Shown here: piece by piece, positions 22,201 through 32,929 of the stretch
How positions within the stretch are numbered: the first letter of the stretch is position 1
Layout of the letters: the number at the start of each line of letters is the position of its first letter
Assembly: GCA_029990175.1 (NCBI GenBank)
Contig: JARKIP010000049.1
Coordinates: 8,720,001-8,784,000, forward strand
From: Petunia secreta
Lineage: Eukaryota; Streptophyta; Magnoliopsida; Solanales; Solanaceae
Length of the DNA stretch: 64,000 nt
Direction: 5' to 3'
Program-made: the position numbers and the translations under genes
The notes under the pieces: model-generated
The model's input: the letters and a program-made list of their open reading frames with translations, nothing else
What the model was told of the DNA's origin: nothing
The model's database searches: none

Positions 22201-23193
22201 CAATTGAAGTTGCCTAAGCATGAGCTTGCATGAATTTTTTCCTTATAAATGTCAACTATGCTATTTTAACCTATTTACTTGCATGAACTCTTATTGTGTG
22301 CATAAATATTTCTTTGTTAAATATTTTAAGTCTTTATATGCTAAAGTGCTTTTTAAATATATACCTACATATGTATAAAGTAATAAATAAATCCATATTT
22401 TCAAAAATACGATCCCAAAAGTAAAAGAGCCATTTGGACCAGTACTTGACAATTAATGTCAAAATACCACCTCCAAAATGGCTAATATCCCATTAATACG
22501 ATAACCCTCATTTTGTCTCTTACATTATGGTTATAGTATTTATGGGAAAGTAAAAAGTTTCCTACGTTATTTCATAAATATACATGCATTCCAGATTTTG
22601 CAGAAGTAACCCAATTTTGAACAGTCCTTGAATTTTTAGCCCTCTGGAAATTGGAAGCTTAAATCAAGTTTAATATTGCGGTTAGGCAGTAATTTCAGGT
22701 CGTTTGTGCAAATCTTAGCATTCATCACAAAGTCTCTTACGTAAACATAATAAATCGATATTTTGCATAGCATGTTCTGTTCTTAGTTTGACTTGATATT
22801 TTGGCCTAATTTCATTAAAGAAATATTAGAAGTGATTCTTAAACCCATAGACTAGTTTTGCTTTATAGTATAACTATTTTTTTTTGTGATAACATGTCTT
22901 TCTCATATTTTTGCCTTGTAATCCCAAAATTCAAACTCGGTCGGGAACCACTTTTAGTGGGACTCGGGAAGTGCCTAATACCTTCTCCCCGAGTCATAAG
23001 GGCTTCTTACCCTAAGATCTTTGCTAGCAAGACCTACCCGGAGTTTAACTTTAGATACTTAGAAGCTTTAGGTGCCCTAATACACCTTATACGAATTTGT
23101 TAGGTGGCGACTCCAACATTGACTCAACCGAGTCACCTAGTCAAACCCTACCCTTTGAACTCGCTCCGAGCTTCGAAAAAATGGGGTGCGACA
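19272..23193 (+). mobile_element. 3' LTR of the Tat element
   Basis: 3922 bp, essentially identical to 1960-5882. Differences seen by eye: T to C in the TATA box (21084), one A fewer in an A-run near 21131-21138, C to T near 21746, T to C near 22022 and T to C near 22641. This indicates a recent insertion. Confidence 0.95.
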
Positions 23194-23198
23194 GTGGC
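23194..23198. repeat. Right target-site duplication of the Tat element (GTGGC)
   Basis: Exact copy of 1955-1959. The older element's reading frame resumes right after it. Confidence 0.95.
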
Positions 23199-23317
23199 GT
23201 GGTCAAAATTTAAAAGAGGCTACCTGGGAGGTTGAGGAAGACATGAAGAAAAGGTATCCCTATCTATTTGAAAAAAAAACTAGGTATGTGAATTATAAAG
23301 GTTTAATTTATATTTAA
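23199..23317 (+). pseudogene. Resumed 3' end of the interrupted chromovirus polyprotein (chromodomain)
   Basis: Counting one copy of the 5-bp target duplication, the reading frame that stops at nt 1959 (ending S-V-K-V-L-W) continues here in phase. It reads NLKEATWEVEEDMKKRYP, the usual C-terminal chromodomain motif of Tekay/Del-type chromoviruses, and ends at a TAA at 23315-23317. An A9 run at 23271-23279 may have extended the original end by a small shift. The fragment shows that the 21-kb element between 1960 and 23193 landed in the chromodomain codons of an older element. Confidence 0.85.
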
Positions 23318-23739
23318 TTTTTCCAGTTAATTATGAGATATTATGTGGTTTAGCTCCTTGCCGGAGTATATTTAATTCGTTAGTGTTATTTAGCTCCTTG
23401 CCGGAGTTTGTTTGATTTATTATTGAGATTCAGCTCCTTGCCGGAGCATGTTTTATTTATTGTTGGGATTTACCTCCTTGCCGGAGTGATATTGGTTATT
23501 TTGAGCTATTATTAGTGCCTATGGATGGCTTGTTATGGTGTATTGGTAGTTGTTGTGGTATTTCTGACAGGGATATTTTTTCGGATAATCCAGTTACAGA
23601 GGAGACTCTGCCGAAATTTTTAAGAAATCTAACACTTAGCCAAATTTTGGAACATTTGGCAGGATGGTGGAATAGAAAAGTGGCCTAGGAGTGAGGAATA
23701 AAAATCATTCGAGGACGAATGATCTTAAGGGGGGAAGAA
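23318..23739 (+). other. 3' untranslated region and polypurine tract of the interrupted chromovirus
   Basis: No ORF is visible. A short palindromic repeat array is at 23346-23486. The sequence ATTCGAGGACGAATG (23708-23722), a motif common just before the 3' LTR of this gypsy group, is followed by the polypurine tract AAGGGGGGAAGAA (23727-23739), which directly abuts the TGTGACG start of the LTR. This tract would prime plus-strand DNA synthesis. Confidence 0.8.
23346..23486 (+). repeat. Four spaced copies of a CTCCTTGCCGGAG stem-loop motif
   Basis: The 13-mer CTCCTTGCCGGAG (CTCC pairs with GGAG) occurs four times at about 40-bp spacing. The sequence between copies is AT-rich and diverged while the 13-mers stay constant. 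It lies in the 3' untranslated part of the chromovirus. Confidence 0.8.
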
Positions 23740-25824
23740 TGTGACGTTCCTAAAAAAAAAAAAAAAATTAAGTTTTCGAACACTTATTGGCGTGAGAAAT
23801 ATTTACGCAAAGTCGTTTCATATATAATGATGAGGTCCGTGGTATATTACAATATTTATTATAGATAAAGTACAAATATTTAACTATATTTAAAGTTGAA
23901 GTAATAAATTACAAAAGGACAAAAACTAAACCCAATTTTAAGTTTAGCCAAATGTGCAAATCCTATAGATAAGATGCAAGCATTAGGGAGTGCAAAACTT
24001 TGTCCCTTTTGTTTTCCTAGTACTAAACTAATATGTATACTAGGAAAAAGTTAATACTAAAATAATGAGGACAAGGGGAGTAAATAAAGAACCAAGCTAA
24101 TATTAAAATAATAAGGACAAGGGGAGTAAATAAAGAACCAAAGACTCCCAGTACATTAAGGGCGTACATACTCCCTTTCGTGACTCCCTTTCGTGACTGA
24201 AACAGAGCATTGATTTCGTTCCCACTTCGAAGCAATTACAGAGGTACGACTTCTCTTTTGCTAACCCGTGACAATTATAAATTCATTATTTACAAAAATT
24301 TAGCATCTTATTGGATTATATTAATAGAAAAATTTCCTAAAAATCTAGAAGTTTAAGGGTTGAACCTAAGTTCTTGAATTGGGGAAAAGATTAAAACTTT
24401 GGGACTGATTATATAAACTGATGGTTGTTGTAGTTGGTTGGTGACGTGAAGTACGTCGTGTGGAGCCACGTTTAGGCTCGAGGAACAATCGAGGTGAGTT
24501 GATATAACCCTTTACTAAAGAGGTTTTTATTCACAAAATCCCGCCTACCAAGTGTTTGATAAAATGTCTTAAAGAGTTAATATGCACTTAATTGGAGCGA
24601 GAGAGTGCATATTAGCTAAACCCCATTCAAGTTATCATTCATGAGTCTATCCTTGAGTTATATGCGTTGATTTTCATATTTTGTTATGATAGTTTACGTT
24701 ATATTATATGTCCATTTTTTTTATGGATTAGAGAATTACTTGAATTATATTGAATAATCCCTTCATATATTCATGTCAAGTTTCCTCAAGAAATTATGGT
24801 TTATGTTCATGGATTATATTCAAGAAACGTATTGGACCCTAAAGTGGTCAAGTAGAGTTTTATAAAAATATTTTGGGAGTTACCTTGAGATTCTGAGAAG
24901 GGTTTCGTGACCATTGGTGGTTAATGTTGACCCCGAAACTACTCGTGCCAGAGTGAGAGTTTAGTATAAGATTTGCCTGACACGGCCAAGGCACAAAATG
25001 CGCAGCATGCTATCACCTGGAACTGTGTGGCGCCACAGTGAAGGGGCCTATTCGATCAGGCGGGGATCGAACCCGTGCCGAGCACACGGTGACTTTATGT
25101 ATTCATGTTATGTCAGAGTTAATTGGTACTCCCCAAAAAAAGTAAAGAAACGGTATATATGTCTATGTTTAAAGTTCGGAATTTTATTATTTTAAGTTAT
25201 TTCAATTTCTTTAGATATTTTACATTCTCATGGTTTACGAGTTGTGTGCATTTCAAGTTTCTTTTAAAAGTCTCGTTCCCGCTTTAGTGAGGGGTCGTTG
25301 AGACTCACTGAGTACCGCCGTGGTGTACTGACGTTCTCTTTTGGGAACCTACGTTGTCCTATTGCGCAACGTAGGAACCGGTGTTGCAGATATTCAGGCG
25401 ACAGGCTAGGATTTTTCCCTCACTTCCAGTGCTATTGGTGAGCTCCGCTTTCGTTCGTGGAGTACTTTCCTTTCGAGTCAGCTTATTTAATTGTTTATTT
25501 CGTCGTGAACTAGCCAGGGAGCACATGTCCTGCGCAGTGCGTCAGTTTGTCAGTAGAGGCTTCATAGACAGTCTAGTATTTTGGGTTTGTGGCCCGGTCT
25601 TGCATTGTTTTACACAGAAACGTAATTTGACTGTGGTATTTTCAAGAATGCTATTTTCTTAAGAATATTATTATTATTTTTCAGACTATTTATGTTTAAG
25701 AGAATTGTTTCAGTTGCATGTATTCTCAGGGTTAAGACAGAATAGATAAGTGCAAGTGGTTCGCTCGGTCAAGCTAAGGTACCAGGTGCCGGTCATCGCT
25801 CGTTTCGAAAAACGGGTCGTGACA
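23740..25824 (+). mobile_element. 3' LTR of the older chromovirus
   Basis: This LTR of about 2085 bp starts TGTGACGTTCC directly after the polypurine tract and ends GGTCGTGACA, giving TG...CA ends. The 5' LTR is upstream of the window, so divergence and age cannot be measured. Downstream sequence (25825 on) matches other copies of the duplicated host block, for example around 40160, which confirms the boundary. A Pol III B-box-like sequence is on the minus strand at 25064-25073. Confidence 0.85.
25064..25073 (-). promoter_or_regulatory. B-box-like motif in the chromovirus LTR
   Basis: The minus strand reads GGTTCGATCC, a perfect fit to the Pol III B-box consensus GGTTCGANNCC, embedded in GGGTTCGATCCCCGC as in a tRNA T-arm. 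No convincing A-box or cloverleaf surrounds it, so this is not called a tRNA. Confidence 0.3.
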
Positions 25825-26280
25825 GCTGTGTTTAAGCATCTTTTATGTCAAAAAGGTGATGTCAAAGACAATTAAGGAATGGAGAGTCTGAAGATCTACT
25901 TCATTAGCTTCAAGGAATTTGTTAAATGGCTTAATGCCTCTTCCGTTGCAATTACTAAGAGGAGTGAACTACAATCAGGGCTGCAGACCTATCCATCAAG
26001 TGGTGGACATCTACGAGAATGTTTCTAAGGTGATTTTACATAAAGCTTTGGTGGTTTTCTTCATGTGATTAAGTTGAAAACCGAAACAAGAAAAGAGAAA
26101 AGAATATTGGTGCCTAACTAGTGGTGATTAAATTCTGACAAAAGCTAGCATCTGAGATATTTCCAACAGCAAAAATTCAAACCAACTGCTAGAATGGTTA
26201 CAAGCATGTTGCTTCCACAATGATGGAAGGGAAAAACTAAAGGAAGAAAACAAGGTGATGTCCACAAACTTGTAAATCAT
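25825..26280 (+). other. Duplicated host block, copy 1 (left part)
   Basis: Non-coding in appearance but clearly similar to 33000-33560 and 40150-40740: shared runs such as AAGGAATTTGTTAAATGGC, TATCCATCAAGTGGTGGAC and GGTGATGTCCACAAACTTG. The block is cut on the left by the chromovirus LTR and on the right by the copia LTR at 26281. A short open frame over the first part carries no domain I recognise. Confidence 0.7.
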
Positions 26281-26803
26281 TGTTATGTAGCCATGTTTTG
26301 CCATAACATGTTTTGTCATAACTTGTTTTGCCATAACATGTTTTGTCATAACTTGTTTTGCCATAACGGTTTTCAAATCCGTTGTCATCTCCCTTATAAA
26401 TAAGCCTTAGTTTCATTCGATGGAAGACACCAACTTAGAGAGAAGTATTTCTATTTGTATTCCCCCTCTTCTTTCTTAATAGAAAGTATTTTGTAAGAGA
26501 GTTTAGTTTTGGGAAACACTTGTGTGAACCTCTTTGTGAGTGTTTTTTGTGAGGTTATTCTCTTGGGGTATTTGGGATTAATTAGAGTTTATCTCTAATT
26601 TTGTACTCTCTATTTTGTATCTGTTGGTGCAGTAAAATTGTTCCTCTTCGCCCGTGGATTAGGTCTTTTGACTGAACCACGTATATTTTGTCTCTCCTTT
26701 ATTTGTTTTAGTTGTCGTTATAATCAACTTTCAATATCCTTGTTATTGTCACTATAACGCTGCTTTATCGTATTCTGCACTAACCCGGGTCACGATCCTA
26801 ACA
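26281..26803 (+). mobile_element. 5' LTR of the gag-only copia element
   Basis: Begins TGTTATGTAGCC and ends CGATCCTAACA. Near the start there are tandem copies of TTTTGCCATAACATG / TTTTGTCATAACTTG (26295-26366), likely U3 enhancer repeats. CTTATAAATAAG (26391-26402) is a probable TATA box. Confidence 0.9.
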
Positions 26804-26806
26804 AAT

Positions 26807-26818
26807 TGGTATCAGAGC
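26807..26818 (+). promoter_or_regulatory. tRNA-iMet primer binding site
   Basis: TGGTATCAGAGC is the standard initiator-Met primer site of plant copia elements, three bases after the LTR end. Confidence 0.92.
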
Positions 26819-26851
26819 CGGATCAAACCAGGTTATTTATTAGTAGCCAAG

Positions 26852-28091
26852 ATGACGGTAACAAAGGTTTATGTTGAGAAATTTGATCGAAGTGCAAACT
26901 TCGCAATGTGGCAACTAAAAATGGAAGCTATCCTCATTCAGGATGGTCTTGATATAGCGTTGGAAGGAAAGGAGAATAAATCTGAAAAAAATGACGGAGG
27001 AGGAATTTGCTAGCCTTGATAAAAAGGCTAAATCAAGTATTATATTAAATCTCTCTGATGAGGTTTTGCGTGAAGTAGCTTCTGAAACCACTGCTAAAGG
27101 CATGTGGGAAAAATTGAAGGCCCTGTATATGAAGAGGACAGTGGAAAATAGATTATATTTAAAGCAGAAGCTTTACATGCTTCGTATGGATGAAGGTACT
27201 TCTATACTCTCACATCTTGACACTTTTGATTCCATTCTTATGGATTTGAGTAATATTGAAGTTAAGATCGATGAAGAGGATCAAGCCCTTTTGTTAATAT
27301 GCTCTTTACCCCAGTCATTTAAACATTTTAGAGATACTATTCTCTATGGAAAAGAAATTATCTCTTATAGAAAAATTAAATCTATGCTGAAATCAAAAGA
27401 ACAGATAGATAGAGATATTACAGGGGAAAGTAGTGAAAATCAAGCTTTAGGCTTGTTTGTTAAGGGTAGATTTGATTCCAAGTCCAAATACAATAATTTT
27501 GTGTGCAATTATTGTCATCAAAAGGGTCACATTAAGTCTGGATGCTTGAAGTTGAAAAATAAAGATAAGCATAAGAAAAATCACCAGGAAAATAGTGACA
27601 CCGCAGAAGCCAGTGTAGCAACTGATGAGATTGATGGATCTATATTTTTAGCAATTGAAAATTCTTCGAGATCTAACAATGAGTGGATTTTAGATTCCGG
27701 TTGTTCCAGTCATATGTGTCCCAACAAGGACTTGTTTTCTACATATGATCCAGTTGAAGGTGGAGTTGTCCAGATGGGCAACAATGCCTTTTGTAGAGTT
27801 ATTGGCAAAGGTACAGTCCGAATCAAAATGCATGATGGTGTAGTGAGAGCTCTCACTAATGTTAGATATGTTCCTAAGTTGAAGAAAAATCTCATCTCTT
27901 TGGGCACCCTAGAATCTCTTGGGTGTAAATACACATGTGAAGGTGGAGTTTTGAAAGTTTCTCGTGGTGCTCGTGTGATTATGACGGCACACAGGTCTGG
28001 TACATTGTATACTTTATTGGGATCTACTGTTACAGGTGCTGCTACAGTTTCGACATCAGAAATGTCTGATTTTGATATCACGAATTTGTGA
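26852..28091 (+). pseudogene. Copia gag-protease with a frameshift
   Basis: Starts at ATG 26852 (MTVTKVYVEKFD...). The frame is lost after KSEK at an A7 run (26985-26991), where an extra base moves it to the frame beginning at 26991. From there 366 residues follow: gag of the UBN2/copia type (EFASLDKKAKSSIIL, LYMLRMDEG), a CCHC zinc knuckle CNYCHQKGHIKSGC, and protease ILDSGCSSHMCP with its C-terminal region VRYVPKLKKNLISLGTLE. The frame then runs into the beginning of the gag-pre-integrase region (GTLYTLLGSTV) and ends at TGA 28089-28091. Integrase and later domains are absent. The single homopolymer shift could be a real defect or a sequencing error. Confidence 0.85.
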
Positions 28092-28156
28092 TATATGTGT
28101 TTTGAGAATGTTGTGGAGAATGGGAGAAGTTTCATTTCATAAGCCAAAACAAGGCT

Positions 28157-28168
28157 AAGGTGGAGATT
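28157..28168 (+). promoter_or_regulatory. Polypurine tract of the gag-only copia element
   Basis: AAGGTGGAGATT immediately precedes the 3' LTR start TGTTATG at 28169 and matches the usual copia PPT pattern. Confidence 0.8.
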
Positions 28169-28689
28169 TGTTATGTAGCCATGTTTTGCCATAACATGTT
28201 TTGTCATAACTTGTTTTGCCATAACATGTTTTGTCATAACTTGTTTTGCCATAACGGTTTTCAAATCCGTTGTCATCTCCCTTATAAATAAGCCTTAGTT
28301 TCATTCGATGGAAGACACCAACTTAGAGAGAAGTATTTCTATTTGTATTCCCCTCTTCTTTCTTAATAGAAAGTATTTTGTAAGAGAGTTTAGTTTTGGG
28401 AAACACTTGTGTGAACCTCTTTGTGAGTGTTTTTTGTGAGGTTATTCTCTTGGGGTATTTGGGATTAATTAGAGTTTATCTCTAATTTTTACTCTCTATT
28501 TTGTATCTGTTGGTGCAGTAAAATTGTTCCTCTTCGCCCGTGGATTAGGTCTTTTGACTGAATCACGTATATTTTGTCTCTCCTTTATTTGTTTTAGTTG
28601 TCGTTATAATCAACTTTCAATATCCTTGTTATTGTCACTATAACGCTGCTTTATCGTATTCCGCACTAACCCGGGTCACGATCCTAACA
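28169..28689 (+). mobile_element. 3' LTR of the gag-only copia element
   Basis: Nearly identical to 26281-26803. Small indels (one C in a C-run, one G in TTTTGTACTC) and a few substitutions are seen. Ends CGATCCTAACA. Confidence 0.9.
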
Positions 28690-28721
28690 AAGACTATGAC
28701 ATCAAACTTTAAATAATCCAA

Positions 28722-28830
28722 GTTCAACCAACAACAACATACTTGAATATCCCACAAATGGGTATATATAGGGAGGGTGAGATATACACAGAATCTTACC
28801 CACCAAGATGGAGGAGAGGCCCCTCAGCTA
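28722..28830 (-). mobile_element. Degenerate TS-like SINE fragment
   Basis: Plus strand begins CAACCAACAACAACATAC and continues with diverged forms of the widespread Solanaceae repeat (CCCACAAATGGG, GGGAGGGTGAGATATACACAGAATCTTACCC). Read on the minus strand this is a SINE 3' part ending in (TTG)n, as in the tobacco TS family. The tRNA-like head is not clear. The paralogous position at 33603 has another piece. Confidence 0.55.
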
Positions 28831-29166
28831 GAGACACCAAAAACATTTTGAAAACATGTTTGGGGAAATCAACAAAGGAACCCAATGTGTCGTTTCTAGT
28901 GGCTTGGGGAAAGATGCAGGAACATGCCAGTCAACAGGAAAATCCAGGGAAATATATAGATGGAAAAGGTTTAGATGAAAGAAAACAAATAATGTGGAAT
29001 CAAGGCCATAGAATACTTGATAAGCACATAGAGAGGGGTAAGGTAGGCAAGCAAAGCAATTTCAGAGACCGAACAAGCATATAAATAAGTAGTAGAATTC
29101 TTGAATTAACACCATAGATAACCCCACTACATAAAGATAGATAGGTAGCACTAGGCAGCGGAGTGG

Positions 29167-29637
29167 TCAGTAGAAACCTGCACATCCACTGCCTCTACCG
29201 TTAATGGTCCAGGGAAACTCTTCATTGCAGTCGTCAAATACGCTCTCTCTTCTACGACGCGGCCTGCAAACTGAACACCACCCATTCTTGCCAGACTCTT
29301 TCTTGCCGTCATCCTCCGTCTTCTGCTGAGTATCCTCCACCGTCTTCTGGTGTTGATCTTCTGTCTTCTGGTGGTGATCCTCCATCTTCTGGTGGTGATC
29401 CTCCGTCTTCTGGTGGTGGTCCGTCACAACCTGTCTCCTTCAATAAGGGCAAAGGTATGATACTTAACTGTACAATAAACAAGTAGTATTGAATATGGTA
29501 TCTATGAAATTTCAAGAATATACGTACCTGGAGCAGCACTCACAGTGTGAGAATTTTGCATGAATGATAATTTTTGCTGTCAATAGAGTAATCCAAATAA
29601 AGGTGGCGAAATATATAAAATCTTGAGGAAACGTCAT
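29167..29637 (-). CDS. Copy A: putative small secreted peptide precursor, two exons, 126 residues
   Basis: Predicted exons 29528-29637 and 29167-29437 (minus strand). Exon 1 starts at ATG 29637 and encodes a hydrophobic leader (IYFATFIWITLLTAKIII) followed by HCECCS. The donor is CTCCAG|GTACGT and the acceptor ATTGAAG|GAGAC; splicing joins phase 2 exactly. Exon 2 encodes repeats of the type E-D-H-H-Q-K-T/M, a linker, GWCSVC, a basic patch (RPRRRRE), and the C-terminal block FPWTINGRGSGCAG ending in F-Y. I do not recognise the family. A leader followed by Cys-rich and dibasic segments suggests a processed secreted peptide; this is inference. Copies B, C, D and E nearby share parts, and the C-terminal block is kept in A, B and C. 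Confidence 0.6.
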
Positions 29638-29700
29638 GAGTTTTTCGTGTAAGATGCTGTGGAGCCTTGTGTTTTACAGCCTCTAGCATTATGTTGAGTG

Positions 29701-29710
29701 TCTTAATATA
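29701..29710 (-). promoter_or_regulatory. Probable TATA box of copy A
   Basis: Minus strand TATATTAAGA, 64-73 bp upstream of the start codon. The same element is found before copy C (48646-48655) and a similar one before copy E (49762-49769) at about the same distance. Confidence 0.5.
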
Positions 29711-29729
29711 GAGAGAAAAAGAAGGCATT

Positions 29730-31814
29730 TAAGGAAAAGAAATGAATAGCAATACGCAACAACTTAATAAATCTTGAAAAGGAAATAATCATGATTACAG
29801 TACTAATTTTGGTAGAGTATAATTATATTTTTGAGGTTATGTCTTCTTTCACTAAATTATAATGTTAATTAAAAGAAATATAATTATGAAAGAATGTTCC
29901 TGTAATTATCTAATAGCGGAGAAAGTTTTGTACATTGACATGCACAAAACTTAAACTCCAAATTATATATCAATATATATAGTATATACTAACTTAATAG
30001 TATCATACTACTATTTTGTTTCAGCAGCTTAAAAATATTATTATTGGACAAGTAGGATTAATAGGTGTTTTCAAATTCCAAGTAGGAGTAGTAAATCTTT
30101 GAGAGAATAAAATCCGGGAAATAGAAAAAAAGGAAAGCAGCAAATTAGCACATCAACCTTTGCAGTAATTGAAGAAGTGTTTGGTTTTATTTGGATGAAT
30201 CACAACTTGATTTTGCGAAACAGAAAATTGTTGACAGATGTTGTCGACAAAATTCAAACATCTCCTGAAGAAGGATCTCGTACTTTGGAATCAAACACGA
30301 TTCAAGAAAGAGGTGCATTAACATGTTTTTATTTCCTCATGTTGTAAACAAATTTTACACTGCAAGAGCAAGACTATCTTCACTTTTTCTTGTAGATAAA
30401 TTGCCTTATTTTTCCAGTTTACCAACCTTACTTGTTATGCACCGTTACATGTGGTTATCTTTTAGGGTGATCAATAGTGTAAAAAGTTTTTGACATTACC
30501 ATTTTCCATAAATTAAACTCTACTCTAAGATATTTAACCTATTACATTGACGTTGTAAAAAATTTACACACAACATTTTTTTAAGCATGATGTCGTCGTT
30601 GTAAAAAACTGATAGAAATCTCAACATCATTATTCAAAACCATCTTAATTACCACAAAAACGCACACATACGTAGACACATTTACATGACAACTAAAACA
30701 CAACTTTTGAACAACGTAACATAAGCTCATCGAAAACATGCTAGTTCTGGAAATCGAACAAATAACGGATTAATGTCTCTACTTACATCAATCTACGCAA
30801 AATATTGTTCAGTGGTGTCAATTGCACCTATAACAACTCATTTTATAAAGCTGCGTTTACCTAAAACCAAAGTCAAATCCTTATCAACATTGGTCAAATC
30901 AACGGGCTACCTATGATTCAAGATTAAGCATTGGCCTTCTAAGTCCAAAATACATCATTTGTAAGCCACTAGATCCATTAGATTAGACTGCTTCGTGTGT
31001 GATTTCTGAATCTTGTAGCAGTGGCACAATAGTGGCTTTAGTATCCTCCTTACCTGGATGCATAAGAAAGCAAACATTATTATAACTAACTAACATGTGT
31101 GGCCAAACTTTCAAAAACGGCTTATTTTGTAAGAATTTTTGTCAAAGTAGCTTTTTAGAGTACTTTCGCAGAATAGCAATTTGTGTTAAGCCAATTTGCT
31201 ATGTCTCACACTTGTCAACTTATATTCATACTAATATACAATCTCGAATCAAACTAAACTGAAAATGCCTCTTGATTAATAGTCTTTTTCTTTTCAACAA
31301 AAAAACGATCGGAGGAAATTAAACATGAACGAAAAGAAATTGTCAAGACAATTAGTAGGTCACCTCCATTTGAGGGGCCATCATCTGCTATGAACTTGAG
31401 CTCTGTGTACCTAATGCGAGGCGAGTCTAGATGGCGTGTTTCCTCAATTTCTCCATGCTCCTAATAATGGAGCTCTAGGAGAAGCTCGAGGCGAAGGAGC
31501 AGGAGCTTGAGAATAAGACCATATCGTGTATTCTATGGCGTCGATTCAACATTAATTGTTATATATGTGGCCTTGTGTGGCCCTCTGCATTTTGCCCCAA
31601 GCCAAGAGGGCAATAAATTGGAAGGACACATTGAGTTCCTTAAATTAGATTTCCCCTTGGTGCTCTAACTTGGATCTGTTTCTCTAGTTCGTCCTTTCAT
31701 CATTAGAAACAATTCGAGACACATTCTTGCGATAAAGATCTCTCATCCATTGAAAGTTGTACAAAATTAAAGTTAACTTATCGAAGATTCTTCTAACGTG
31801 CAAAGAGGTAACTA
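29730..31814. other. AT-rich intergenic stretch upstream of copy A
   Basis: 29730-29920 is the copy A upstream region, nearly identical to 48680-48866. 29880-30110 is similar, in reverse complement, to about 48950-49240. 31500-31700 resembles 50590-50760 in direct orientation (ATTCTATGGCGTCGATTCAAC versus ATTCTATGGCTTCGATTCAAC). No ORF with recognisable features is visible; the GAG/CTC-rich piece at 31395-31530 could be an exon relic. Confidence 0.5.
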
Positions 31815-32880
31815 TACATACAAATTAGAGAAAAGGAAAAAAAAAACAACAACATAGTAGCTAAAGCCTCTTCCAGTTAGAGAAAGGAAATGCATCATGT
31901 CATAAGCATTTGCATATATGCCAAACTTATAAACATTTGCATATGTTTGAGCAGTAGTAAAACCATCATCCCAGAAATAGAAAGAGTACATTCTCCTTAT
32001 GCCAGAGCCACGGTGATTTATTTTGGGCTGGCATATGCATTTGCTCGAGGAAATCCAAACCAATGTACGATCGAATAAATTTTAGCACTAAATTCTGTTT
32101 TTTTAAACTAACCTACTAGTCAAATTTGAGATGAAGTGAACACAAGGACCCTCGTTGCTAAACTGCTGATGTATTTTCAAATAAAGGTAGCATACCTAAA
32201 GAAAGATTTGCAAAGCGCATGCATTGGTGCACTCACATCAGATAAAGGATAGGTCTTCATGAATTTAAGAAGCTCGTTGGCACACAGCTATTGCGGAGCT
32301 AAAGTATATTAGTGGAATCAAGAACCAGCCTATATGGAGAAGCAATCTGCAATTTCGCAATTTCTATGAACCCTTTTCCTTTGTTTCCCTTTTCTTAAGT
32401 TATAAGATATCAATACAACAGAATCCTGGTAAATACGCTGGAGTACCACAGTCCAACCAGATGTGGTTATATTACTAGTAGTAGATTAACAATTTGCTAA
32501 GTGAAGAAACGTAGTAAGATAGGATAAATCATGGAGTTCAAATTGATCCGTAGATCACTTTCTTTGACCTCTAAATTTACACTGATCAAGAAAAAAGTGC
32601 TCAATTTGAAAACATGAGATTGATCTGCCAGTGAGGAAGTTTCTTTTTTCTCCTTTTTAAAACAAGATTAGACCTGAACAACTCAAGATTCTACCTCATT
32701 GGATATATTACCAACTGCATGGAATTCATAGAACCTGCAATCTTAGAACCACCTTAGTCTTACACAACAATTATCTTAAACCGCATACTCTTGCACAACA
32801 AACATACTACTACATGCTTTAACACCGTTCGATAACATCCACGTGCTTTCAACTAAAAATCACCAGATTGAAACCTTTTC
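31815..32880. repeat. Duplicated segment U, copy 1
   Basis: Strongly similar to 39005-40010: shared ACATAGTAGCTAAAGCCTC, CATTTGCATATATGCC, AAGCAATCTGCAATTTCGC. Copy 2 lacks 31965-32090 and has a short extra piece near 39870. No credible gene. It lies directly upstream of the host block leading to copies B and C. Confidence 0.8.
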
Positions 32881-32929
32881 AATGTAGAGAGTCTAACGTA
32901 GTAAAGCATAGTGAGTTTTGGAGGAAGCT

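Larger units (their letters stand above)
1960..23193 (+). mobile_element. Complete Tat-lineage (Ogre-like) Ty3/gypsy retrotransposon, about 21.2 kb
   Basis: It has two LTRs of about 3.92 kb, a 5-bp target duplication, a primer binding site, two ORF1-like genes, gag-protease, pol with RT, two RNase H domains and integrase, a long repeat-rich 3' region and a polypurine tract. Two RNase H domains in series, an extra ORF upstream of gag and an intron-like gap between protease and RT are known marks of the Tat/Ogre group. Integrase lies after RNase H, as in Ty3/gypsy. All frames are open over normal lengths, so it may be autonomous. LTRs differ by about four substitutions and one 1-bp indel by eye. 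Confidence 0.95.
26281..28689 (+). mobile_element. Gag-only Ty1/copia element with complete LTRs (TR-GAG-like)
   Basis: 2409 bp with 523- and 521-bp LTRs, a tRNA-iMet PBS, a gag-protease coding region and a polypurine tract, but no integrase, RT or RNase H. Internal length is only about 1365 bp, and coding stops shortly after the protease. That layout matches non-autonomous gag-bearing LTR elements that depend on a partner for enzymes. A clear 5-bp target duplication is not seen, but the paralogous block at 33540-33590 shows the site without the element, which confirms insertion. Confidence 0.88.

Noticed and set aside
25040..25100. tRNA gene
   Set aside because: Only the T-arm/B-box part matches; no cloverleaf or A-box.
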